From Planctomycetota bacterium (lineage in GTDB: Bacteria > Planctomycetota > JACQVX01): DNA of 35,240 nucleotides. The DNA lies in NCBI GenBank assembly GCA_016209495.1, contig JACQVX010000242.1, positions 1-35,240 on the forward strand, written 5' to 3'. The translations under genes were made by a program, and so were the position numbers. The notes below the pieces were generated by a model. It had not been told where the DNA came from. It did no database searches and saw nothing but the letters and a program-made list of their open reading frames with translations. Shown piece after piece: positions 1-12,000 of the stretch. Within the stretch, counting starts at the first letter, position 1. Each line of letters begins with the position of its first letter.

Positions 1-3000
1 CCCGGGGCGGCGGTGGCGCTCACGTTGACGCTGAACTGCAGGGTCCGGGTGGCGCCACCCGGCACCTGGCTGACCGTGTCCGTGCGGCTGGAGATGAAGT
101 CCGCCGGGTTCGGCGTGAAGCCCAGGGCGGCCGCGGTGAGGTCGGCGGCAGCCTGGGCGGAATTCGTGGCCCGCACCTGGACCACGACGCCGGACTGGGC
201 CTGGCTCACGGTGAGGGGCGCCGCCACGACCTCCAGGGCGAGGGCGGGCGCCGTCTGGACGGTCCAGTCGTCCGTGGTCTCGGCTCCAGGGTTGGAGACG
301 TCCGCCCCGCTCACATCGTCGGTGGCCGTCACGGCGGCGTCGATCCCGTGCAGGCCCGTGGCGGCCAGCGCGGCCACGCTCACATCGAAGCTCAGGGTGC
401 GGCTCGTGCCTCCAGGCACCTGGGTGACGCTGTCCGTGCGCAGGGCGGTGAAGTCCGTGGCGAAGGGGCTGAAGAGCAGCGCCGCGTCGGAGACGTTGGC
501 GCCGGCGGCGATGGCCCCGTTGGTGGCCTCCACCTGGACGCCCACCCCCGTCTGGCCCCGGGTCACCAGGCCCTGGGAGGCCGTGACGCTGAGCACCAGG
601 CTCGCCCCGTTGAGGACGACCCAGCTCGACGTCGTGTCCGCGAAGAGCCGGGAGTAGTCCGCGCCCCCGTTGGCGTCGTCCGCGGTGACGGAGGCGTCGA
701 TGGTGTTGGGGACCGTGGCCGCGCCCAGGTTCACGTTGACGCTGAAGCTGAGCGTGGCGTTCCCGAGGCCCGCCACCTGGGTCACCGTGTCCGTGCGGGT
801 CGAGGTGAAGTCGGTGGAGTTGGGCGCGAAGGCCAGGGCCGCGGCGGTGATGTCGGCGGCGGCCGTCCCGGCATTGGCCACCGCCACCGTCACCACCGAG
901 CCCGTCTGTCCGCGGGTGACGGAGGCCGGGGAGGAGACGGCCAGACTCAGGTCCGGGACGCTCTGGACGGTCCAGGTGTCCTTGGTGCTCGCCGTGAGGA
1001 GCGAGGCGTCCTCGTTGCTGTTGGCGTCGCTGGCGATCACGCTCCCGTCCAGGGTGACCACGGCGATGGTGGCGGAGAGGTTCACGTTCACGTTGAAGCT
1101 CAGGGTGACGCCCGCGCCGCCGCCCGTCACCTGGGTGAGGGTGTCCGTCCGCGTCGAGCTGAAGTCCCCGGGGACGGGGGTGAAGGCGAGGGCAGCCAGG
1201 GCAAGATTGGCGGCCGCCTGCCCGGCGTTGACCAGCCGGGCGCTCACCGCCACGCCGGTCTGACCCCTGGTCACGGTGGTGGTGGCGGCCAGGACCTCCA
1301 GGGTGAGGGCCGGCGGGCTCTGGACCAGGACCGTGTCCAGGTTGTCGGCGTTCGCCTTGGAGACGTCGGCCCCGCTGTTGGCGTCGTCCGCCGTCACCGC
1401 GGCGTCCACGGTGCTGGTGATCAGGGCCGCGGTGCCCGACACCAGCACGTTGAAGATCAGGTCCCTCGACCCGCCGCCGCCGGGCACCTGGGTCACCAGG
1501 TCGGTGCGGGTGGCCGTGAAGTCCGTCCCGGCGGGGCTGAACGAGATGGCCCCTCCGGTGATGTCCGCGGCGGCCCCGCCCAGGTTGTCCACCTTCACCT
1601 TGAAGAAGCCGTTGACCTGGCCCTGGGTGACCGTGGCCGGGGCGAGGACCGTCACCACCAGGACCGGCGCCGACTGGACGACCCAGGTGTCCTTGGTGTC
1701 GGCGTTCGCCCTGGAGACGTTGACCCCGCTCACGTCGTCCGTGGCCCCGCAGGAGGCGTCCACGGTCTGGGTCCCCAGGGCCGCCAGGGCGTTGACGTCC
1801 ACCGTGAAGGCGAAGCTGTTGGTGGCCCCGCCCGCCACCTGGGTGACCGTGTCGGTGCGGGCCACGGTGAAGTCCGCGGGGCTCGTGATGGCCAGGTTCG
1901 CGGCGGAGATGTTCGCCGCGGCCTGGCCCACGTTCTGGACCCGCACCGTCACGCCTACCCCGGTCTGGCCGCGGGAGACGGTCCCCGTGCTCGCCACCAC
2001 CTCCAGGGTGAGGGCCGCCTCCTGGAGGACGGTCCATACGTCCGTGGTGTCCGCGGCGGGACGCGAGGCGTCCATGCCGCCGTTGGCGTCGTCGGCGCTC
2101 ACCGAGGCGTCGATGGTGCGCACCCCCAGGCTGGCCGACGTGGAGACGTTGACGCTGAAGTCCAGGGTGGCGCTCCCCAGGCCCGCAATCTGGGTTACGG
2201 TGTCGGTCCGGAGGGCCGTGAACTCGGTGGCCCCGGGACTGAAGGCCAGGGCGGCGCCGGTGAGGTCCGCCGCCGCCTGTCCGCCGTTGTACACCTGCAG
2301 GCTCACCGGGATCCCAGGCTGGCCGCGGGTGACGGTGGTGGGGGTCGCCAGGACGGTGAGCACCAGGGCCGGCGGGCTCTGGACGGTCCAGGCGTCCGTG
2401 GTGCCGGCGGTGGGCTGGGAGGCGTCCACCCCGGTGTTGAGGTCGCTGGCGGTGACGCTGGCGTCCACGGTGTTCAGGCCCAGGGTGGCGGTGGTGGAGA
2501 CGTTGACGGTGAAGTTCAGGTTCGCGCTGGAGCCGCTCAGGACCTGGGAGATGGTGTCCGTGCGCAGGGCGAAGTAGTCCGGCGGATTGGGCAGGAGCAC
2601 CAGCGCCGCCCCGGTGATCTCGGCCGTGGCCCCTCCCGTGTTGAACACGGTCACGGTCACCGGCGCCCCGGTCTGGCCCCGGGTCACCAGGGTGGGCCCG
2701 GCGAAGACCTGCATGCTCAGCGCGGGCGGGTCCTGGACCTCCCACGAGTCCGAGGTGTCCGCCGTGGGTCTGGAGACGTCGCCGCCGCTCACCACATCCG
2801 TGGCGGTGATGCCGGCGTCCACCGTGTGGAAGCCCAGCCCGGCCGCCCCGTTCACGTCCACGGAGAAGGTGAGGTTCCGGGTCCCCGCCGCCGGGACGTT
2901 GGTCACGCCGTCGGTCCGGGCGGAGGTGAAGTCCGCCGGGGTGGGAGTGAAGACCAGGACCGCATTGCCGATGTTCGCGTCCGAGTCGCCCACGTTGTCC

Positions 3001-6000
3001 ACCTGCACCGTGACCGCGGCGGCGGACTGGCCGCGGGTGACCTTGGTCGGGGCGAAGACCGCCACCACCAGGGTGGCCCCGGCCTTGACCTGGAAGGTGT
3101 CCTGGGTGTCCGCCGTGAGGCGGGAGACGTCCAGGCCGCTGTTCGCGTCGTCCGCCGTCACCATCCCGTCCACCGTCTCGATGCCCAGGGTCGCCGTGGC
3201 CGACACGTTGACGCCGAAGCTGAGGGTCACGTTCCCGAGGCCCCCCACCTGGGTCAGGGTGTCGGTGCGGGAGGCCGTGAACTGGGTCGGGTTGGCCGTG
3301 AAGGCCAGCCCCGCGGAGGTGATGTCCGCCGCCGCCGTCCCCGAGTTCGACACGGTGATGAAGAGGGGCGTGTTGGTCTGGCCCTGGCCCACCGCCGACG
3401 GGGCCAGGACGGCGGTGGTGAGGGAGGGCGGGCTCTGGACCGCGACCGTGTCCAGCGTGTCGGCGTTCGGCCGGGAGACGTCCTGGCCGCTGTTCGGGTC
3501 CGCCGCGGTCACGGACGCGTCGATGGTGCTCACCGCCAGGGTCGCCGCGGCGTTGACGTTCATGCTGAAGCTCAGGGTGGCCGACGAGGCCCCGCCCACC
3601 TGGGTCACTGTATCGGTCCTGGTCAGGGTGAAGTCCGTGGCGTTGGGGGTGAACGCCAGGGCCGCGCCGGAGATGGTCGCCAGGGCGGTGCCGGCGTTCG
3701 TCACCTGCACCAGGACCGGGACGGCAATCTGGCCCTGGGTCACCGTGGCCTGGGCCAGCACGACCGCCACCGCGAGGGTAGGCAGGGACTGCACGGTCCA
3801 GGTGTCCTTCGTGGCGGCCGCCAGGGCGGAGACGTCCTGCCCGCTGTTCGTGTCCGTGGCGCTCACGGAGGCGTCCACCGTGTGGGCGCCCAGGTTCGCG
3901 GCGGCCCCCACGGTCACGGTGAAGGCCAGGTTCACCGTGCCGCCGCCCACCACCTGGGTGATGCTGTCGGTCCGGACGTCCAGGAAGTCCGCGGGGAAGG
4001 GCGCGAAGTAGAGGTCCGCCGCCCCGAGGATGGCCGTGGCCCCGCCGGCGTTGACCACCCGCAGGCCGACCCCCACCCCGGTCTGGCCCTGGGTCACGGC
4101 CACGGGCCCGGCCTGAACCTCGAGGGCGAGGCTGGGCAGGCTCTGCACCACCCAGACGTCGGTCGTGTCCGCGGCGGCCCTGGAGGCGTCGTAGCCCGAG
4201 TTGGCGTCGGTGGCCGTCACGGCGGCGTCCAGGGTGTGGAAGCCGGTCGTGGCCGCCAGGTCCACCGCCACCTGGAAGTTCAACGTCCGCGTGGCGCCGC
4301 CCGCCACCTGGGCCACCGTGTCGGTCCGGGTCGCGGTGAACTGGGTGGTCCCGGGGGTGAACAGCAGGGCAGCCGCCGCCAGGTTGGCCGCCGCGGTGCC
4401 GCCGTTGGCCACCCTCAGGTCCACCGGGAGCCCGGTCTGGCCCTGGGTCACCGTGCTCGCCGCCGCCAGGACCTCCAGGGTGAGGGCCGGCGGGCTCTGG
4501 ACGGTCCAGACGTCCGTCGTCGCCGCAGAGGCCGCCGAGGCGTCGTAGCCCGAGTTGGCGTCGTCGGCCGTCACCGCCGCGTCCAGGGTCACCGGCCCCA
4601 GCGCGGCCGCGGCGCCCACGTCCACGCCGAAGCTCAGGGTCAGGGCCCCCAGGCCGGGGACCTGGCTCCCGGTGTCGGTGCGGGCCGCGGTGAAGTCCGT
4701 GGCGCCGGGCGCGAAGGCGAGGAGCGCGGCGGTGAGGTCCGCCGCCGCCTGGCCCGCGTTGGCGGCGCGCACGTCCACCGCCACGGACGACTGGCCGCGG
4801 GAGACCGTGAGGGCCGCCGACAGGACCTCCAGGGAGAGGGAGGGCGGGGTCTGGACGGTCCAGGCGTCGCGGGTGTCCGCGGTGGCCCTGGAGGCGTCGG
4901 CGCCGCTGTTGGCGTCGTCGGAGGTCACCGCCGCGTCGATGGTGTTCGAGGCCAGCACCGCAGTGGCCTTCACGTCCACCAGGAAGCTCAGGGTCGCCGA
5001 CTCGCTCCCGGGGACCTGGACCAGGGTGTCCGTGCGGGTGGCCGTGAAGTCCCCGCCGTTCGTGAAGCTCAGGGCCGCCCCGGTGAGGTCCGCCGCCGCC
5101 GTCCCGGCGTTGGACAGGTTCACCGTCACGGGGATGGCCGATTGTCCGCGGGTCACCAGGGCCAGGGCCGCGACCACCTCCAGGGTGAGGCCGGGCGCCG
5201 ACTGCACGGTCCAGGCGTCCTTCGTATTGGCCGTGGCGAGGGAGACGTCCGCCCCGGTGTTGGCGTCGCTGGCGGTCACGGCGGCGTCGATGGTGGTGGA
5301 CACCAGGGCCGCGAGGGCGTTCACGTCCACCACGAAGGCCAGGTTCTGGGTCCCGCCGCCCGCCACCTGGCTCACCGTGTCGGAGCGCAGGGCGGTGAAA
5401 GCCGTCGCGTTCGGGGTGAAGGAGAGGGCCGCCGCCGCCAGGTTCGCCGCCGCGGTCCCGTTGTTCGTCACCTGCACCGTGACGGGGACGTTGAGCTGCC
5501 CCTGGCTCACGGTGCTCGCCGCCAGGACCGCCGCCTGGAGCGCGGCCGCGCTCTGGACCGTCCAGACGGCCTTCGTGTCCGCCGTGGCCCTGGAGACGTC
5601 GGCCCCGCTGTTGGCGTCGTCGGCCGTCACCGCGGCGTCCACCGTCACCGGCCCCAGGGCAGCGGCCGCGGACACGTCCACGGTGTAGACCAGGGTGGAG
5701 GTCCCCACGCCCGGGAGCTGGGTCAGGGTGTCCGTGCGGGTGGCGGTGAAGTCGCCCACCGCGGAGAAGGCCAGGGCGTCCCCCGTGAGGTCGGCGGCGG
5801 CGGTCCCCGCGTTGGACACCCGGACCGTCACGGGCACCGTCGTCTGGGCCTGGGTCACCGTGGCCGGGGCCACCACCTCCAGGGTCAGGGCCGGCGCGGA
5901 CTGGACCGTCAGGGCGCCTGTGGTGTCGGCCGCGAGCCGCGAGGCGTCGTAGCCCGAGTTGGCGTCGTCCGCGGTCACCGCCGCGTCCACGGTCACGGTC

Positions 6001-9000
6001 CCCAGGGCCGCCAGGGCCGCGACGTCCACGCTGAATGCCAGGGTGGAGGTGGCGCCCCCCGGGACCTGAGTCAGGGTATCCGTGCGCGTCGCCGTGAAGT
6101 CGCCCGGGTTCGTGAAGGACAGTGCGGCCCCCGTGAGGTCGGCGGCCGCGGTTCCAGAGTTGGTGACTTCCACGCTCACCGGCACCCCAGCCTGGCCCCG
6201 GGTCACGGTGGGCTGGGAGGGGAGGACTCGAAGGGTCAAGGCGGGGGCCGTCTGGACCGTCCAGGCGTCCTTCGTGTCCGCGGTGGGCCGGGAGACGTCG
6301 TAGCCCGAGTTGGCGTCGTCGGCCGTCACGCCCGCGTCGATGGTGTGGCTCCCCAGGCCCGCGATGGCGGCCACCGTCACGTCGAAGCTCAGGTTCCGGG
6401 TGCCGCCGCCCGGGACCTGGTTGAAGGTGTCGGTCCGGGTGGAGATGAAGTCGGCGGGCGCCGGCGAGAAGGCCAGGGCGGCGCCGGTCAGGTCCGCGGC
6501 CGCCTGCCCCGCGTTGGAGACGCGCACCGTCACCGGGATGGCGCTCTGGCCCCGCGTCACGGAGGCCGGGCCCGCGAGGACCTCCGTGGTGAGCGCGGGG
6601 GCGGTCTGGACGATCCACGAATCGGTGGTGTCCGCGTTGGGCCGGGACACGTCCGCCCCGCTGTTGTCGTCCGTGGCGGTGAGGGCGGCGTCGATCACGT
6701 GGAAGCCGGGCGTCGCCGCGGCACCCACCTCCACGCTGAAGCTCAGGGTCCCGCTCGCGCCCCCGGCGATCTGCGTGATGGGGTCCAACCGCGTCGCGGT
6801 GAACTGGGTCGCGAAGGGGCTGAAGGCCAGCGCCGCACCCGTGATGTTGGCTGCCGCGGTCCCCAGGTTGTCCACGATCGCCGTCACGCTGACGGCGCTC
6901 TGGGCCTGGGTGACCAGGGTGGGTGTGGTCAACACTCGCACCTGGAGGCCCGGGGGGCTCTGGACGGACCAGGTGTCCACGGTGTCGGCGCTGGCCTTCG
7001 AAACGTCGTAGCCGCTGTTGGCGTCGTCGGCGCTCACCGCGCCGTCGACGGTGTGGGTGCCGAGGGTGGCGGCGGCGTCCGCCGCCACGGTGAAGCTCAG
7101 GGTGACGCTGGAAGCGCCCAGGACCTGGGTCTGGGTGTCGGTGCGCGTCGCGGTGAACTGGGCGGCCCCGGGGCTGAAGGCCAGGGCCGCGCCCGTCAGG
7201 TCCGCCGCCGCGGTCCCCGCGTTCGCCACCCGCAGCGTCACCGGGATGCCCGTCTGGCCCTGGGTCACGAGCCCCGCGGCCGCGTCCACCGCCAGGGTCA
7301 GGACCGGCGGGCTCTGCACGAGCCAGGTGTCCACGGTGTCGGCGTTCGCCCGGGAGGCGTCGGTCCCGCTGTTGGCGTCGTCCGCCGTCACGGCGGCGTC
7401 CAAGGTGTTCACCGCCAGGGCCGCCGTGGCGCTCACGGTCACGGTGAAGGCCAGGGTGTTCGAGCCCAGGCCGGCCACCTGGGTCTGGGTGTCCGTGCGG
7501 ACGGCGGTGAAGTCCGGGGCGTTCGTGAAGGCCAGGGCGGCGCCGGTCAGGTCCGCGGCGGCCTGGCCGACGTTGGCCACCGTCACCGTCACCGGGATGG
7601 CCGACTGGCCCTGGGACACGGTGGCCGGGGCCGCCACCGCCAGGGTCAGGGAGGGCGCGGTCTGCACCGTCCAGGTGGCCTGGGTGGTGGCCGTGGCGAG
7701 GGAGACGTCGTAGCCCGTGTTGGAGTCGTCGGCCGTCACCGAGGCGTCCACCGTGTGGGTCGCCAGGGCCGCCCCGCCGGCCACGTCCACGGAGAAATTC
7801 AAGGTCCGGGTAGCGCCGCCCGCCACCTGCGTCTCCGTGTCGGTGCGCGTGGGGACGAAGTCGCCCGGGTTCGGGGCGAAGGCCAGGGCCGCCGCCGTGA
7901 GGTCCGCCGCCGCCTCGCCGCCGTTCGTCACCCGGAGGTAGACCGGCACGCCGGTCTGGGTTCGGGTCACCAGGGCCTGGGAGACGACCACCTGGGTCGT
8001 GAGGGCGGCCGGGGTCTGGACGGTCCAGGTGTCCGTGCTGTCCGCCGAGGCGCGGGAGGCGTCGTAGCCCGAGTTGGCGTCCGTGGCGGTCAGGGCCGCG
8101 TCCAGGGTGTGGAAGCCGGTGGTCGCGGCGGCGCCCACGTCCACGCTGAAGAGCAGGCTCACGGCCCCGCTGCCCGCGATGGAGGTGATGGCGTCGGTGC
8201 GGGTGGCGGTGAACTCGGTGGCCCCGGGCGCGAAGGAGAGGGCCGCCGTGCCGATGGTCGCCCCGGCGGTCCCGCCGTTGGCCACGGCCAGGGTCACGGC
8301 CACGGCCGACTGGCCGCGAGACACGAAGGTGGGCTGGGCCAGGACCTGGAGCACGAGGGTCGGAGGGCTCTGGACTGTCCAGGCGGCCATGGTGTCGGCC
8401 GTGGCGCGCGAGACGTCGTAGCCCGAGTTGGCGTCGTCGGCCGTCACCGCGGCGTCGATGGTCTGGACCCCCAGGGTCGCGGCGGCGGCGACGTTGACCG
8501 TGAAGCTCAGGGTCACCGTGGTGGTGCTACCCACCTGGGTCAGGGTGTCGGTGCGGGAGGCGGTGAACTCGCCCGCGCCAGGGCTGAAGGCCAGGGCCGC
8601 CCCCGTGAGGTCCGCGGCGGAGGTCCCGGCGTTGGCGAGGCGGACTGTCACGCCCACCGCCGACTGGCCGCGGGAGACGGTGGCCTGGGAGGCCACGACC
8701 TCCAGCGTCAGGGAGGGCGGGCTCTGGACCGTCCAGGAGTCGACGGTCGCCGCCGCCGCCACCGAGGCATCCGCCCCGCCGTTGGCGTCGTCCGCGGTGA
8801 TGGCGCCGTCGATGGTGTGGACGCCCAGGGCCGCCGCGGAGGCCACGGCCACGGTGAAGTTCAGGGTCAGCGCGCCGCCCCCGGCGACGGTCGTAGCCGT
8901 GTCCGTCCGCGTCGCGGTGAACGCGGTCGCCCCGGGGCTGAAGGCCAGGGCCGCCGCCGTGAGGTCCGCCGCCGCCGTCCCGGCGTTCGTCACTCGGAGG

Positions 9001-12000
9001 TCCACCGGGATCCCGGTCTGCCCCTGGGTCACCAGGGCCAGGGCGGCGGAGACCTCCAGGCTGAGGGCGGGCGGGCTCTGGACGGTCCAGGTGTCGATGG
9101 TGCTGGCGCCGGGCAGCGAGACGCTCGTCCCGCTGTTCCCGTCGTCGGCGGTCACCGCGGCGTCGACGGTGGTGGGCCCCAGGCCCGCGGCCCCGGAGAC
9201 GGTCACGGTGAAACTCAGACTCTGGGTCCCGCCGCCCGGCACCTGGGTGACGCTGTCGGTCCGGGAGAAGGTGTAGTCCGGCGGGACGAAGAAGAGGAGC
9301 GAGGCGGCCGTGAGGTCCGCCGCCGCCTGGCCGGCGTTGGCCACCCGCACCGTCACCGGGACGCCCGTCTGGCCCCGGGTGACCAGGGCGGGGGAGGCCA
9401 CGACCTCGCTCGAGAGCGAGGCCGGGGTCTGGACGGTCCAGGCCCCGGTGGTATCGGCGTTCGCGCGGGAGGCGTCGGCGCCGCTGTTGGCGTCATCGGA
9501 GGTCACCGCGGCGTCGATGACCTGGAAGCCCAGGGTCGCGGCCGCGTTCACGTCGACGTCGAAGCGGACGGTGCGCGTGACGCCGCCCGCCACCTGGGTC
9601 TCCGTGTCCGTGCGGGTGGCGGTGTAGTCGGCGGGGACGGTGAAGGCCAGGGCCGCCCCGGTGAGGTCCGCCGCCGCGGTCCCACCGTTCGAGACCTCCA
9701 GGCGCACCAGGACAGCGGTCTGGCCCCTGGAGACCAGACCCTGGGAGGGCGCGACGCGCAGCGTGAGGCTGGGCGGGGTCTGGACGGTCCAGGTGGCCCT
9801 GGTGTCCGCCGTCGAGCGCGAGGCGTCGTAGCCCGTGTTGACGTCCGCGGCGCTCACCGAGGCGTCCAGGGTCTGGACCCCCAGGGTCGCGGCGGCGTCC
9901 ACGTTCACGCTGAAGCTCAGGGTCGCGGTCCCGGGGCCGGCGATCTGGGTCACCGTGTCCGTGCGGGTCGCGGTGAACTCGGCGGCCCCGGGGCTGAAGG
10001 CCAGGGCCGCGCCGCCGAGGTTCGCGGCGGCCGACCCGACGTTGGTGAGCCGCACCGTCACCGGGACCGCGCCCTGGCCCCGGGTCACGGTGGGCTGGGA
10101 GGCCACCACCTCCAGCGCGAGGGAGGGCGGGGTCTGGACGGTCCAGGTGGCCTTGGTGTCCGCCGTGGGCCTGGAGGCGTCGGCCCCGGTGTTGGCGTCG
10201 TCGGCGGTCACCGCCGCGTCCAGGGTATGGGCCCCGGTGGCCGCCGCGACCGCCACGTCCACGGCGAAGACCAGGGTCGCGCTCCCCCCGCCGGCAACCT
10301 GGGTCACGGCGTCGGTGCGCGTCCCGGTGAAGGCCGTGGCCGCGGGGCTGAAGGCCAGGGCCGCGGCGGTGAGATCCGCCGCGGCGGCCCCGGCCGGGTT
10401 CAGAAGCTCGACGGTCACTGCCACGGCCGTCTGGCCCTGGCTCACCAGGGGCTGGGAGGCCACCACCCGAAGCGTGAGGGCCGGGGCGGTCTGCACCGTC
10501 CAGGCGTCCTTCGTGGCGGCCGCCGCGACCGAGGCGCCGGCGCCCGAGTTGGCGTCGGTGGCCGTGACGGCCGCGTCGAGGGTGTTCGCCACGGCCGCCG
10601 CGGCGACGTTCACGTTCACGAGGAAGCTCAGGGACCGGGTGGAAGAGCCGGGGACCTGGGTCTGGGTGTCCGTCCGGGCCACGGTGAAGTCCGTGGCGTT
10701 GGGGCTGAAGGCCAGGTCCGCCGCCGACACGGCCGCCGCCGCCTGGCCGGCGTTGGTGGCCTCCACGGTCACCGGCACCGAGAACTGGCCCTGGGTCACG
10801 GTGGCGGCGACGGCCACGACGCGCAGCGTCAGGGCCGGGGCCGTCTGGACGGTCCAGACCGCGCGCGTGTCGGCCGTGGGCCGGGAGGCGTCCGCGCCGC
10901 TGTTGGCGTCGTCGGCCGTCACCGAGGCGTCCACCGTGTGTGCCCCCAGGGTGGCGGCCGAGGCCACGTCCACCGTGAAGGCGAGCGTGGCCCCGCCGGC
11001 CCCCGGGACCTGGGTCAGGGTGTCGGTGCGGGTGGCGGTGAAGTCCCCGGCGAAGGGGCTGAAGGAGAGGGCCGCGCCGGTGAGGTCCGCGGCGGCGGTC
11101 CCCGCGTTCGTCACCTGGACCTGCACCGGGGTCCCGGTCTGCCCCTGGGTCACGGTGGCCTGGGCGAGGACGGCCACGGTAAGGACCGGCGGCGACTGCA
11201 CGGTCCAGGCGTCCTTCGTGTCAGCGGTGAGCCTGGACGCGTCCAGGCCCGTGTTGGCGTCGTCCGCCGTCACCGAGGCGTCGAGGGTCGTGGCCCCCAG
11301 GGCGGCGCCGGCGGCCACGGAGACGGTGAAGTCCAGGTTGGCGCTCCCCCCGCCCGCCACCTGGGTCACGGTGTCGGTGCGACTGGCGGTGAAGTCCGTG
11401 ACACCGGGGCTGAAGCCCAGGGTGGCCCCCGTGAGGTCCGCCGCCGCCCCGCCCGCGTTGTCCACCTGCACGGTGATCGCGAGCGCGCCCTGGCCCCGGC
11501 TCACGGTGGCGGGCGCCGCTATTACCGCCGTGGCGAGCGCCGGGGCCGTCTGCACGGTCCAGACGCCCTTCGTGCCCGCGGTGGCCTGGGAGACGTCGGC
11601 CCCGCTGTTGGCGTCGTCGGCGGTGACGCCGGCGTCGATGGTGGCCGCCCCCGGGGTCGCCGTGAGGGCCACGTCCACCGAGAACTGCAGGGTGACCGTG
11701 GCGCTCCCGGGGATCTGGCTCAGGGTGTCGGTGCGGGTGGCGCTGTAGTCGGCGGGGGTGGGGCTGAAGGCCAGGGCCACCCCCGTGAGGTCGGCCGCGG
11801 CGGTCCCGCCGTCGGTCACCCTCACGGCGACCCCGACCGCCGACTGGCCCCGGGTGACGCTGGCCTGGGAGGGCAGGACCTGGACCGTCAGGACCGCGGC
11901 GCTCTGGACCGTCCAGACCTCGGTGTCGGCGGCCGTGAGGGCGGCGCTGCTATTGGCATCGGCCGCGGTCACCCCGGCGTTCAGGGTGTGGAAGCCGAGG

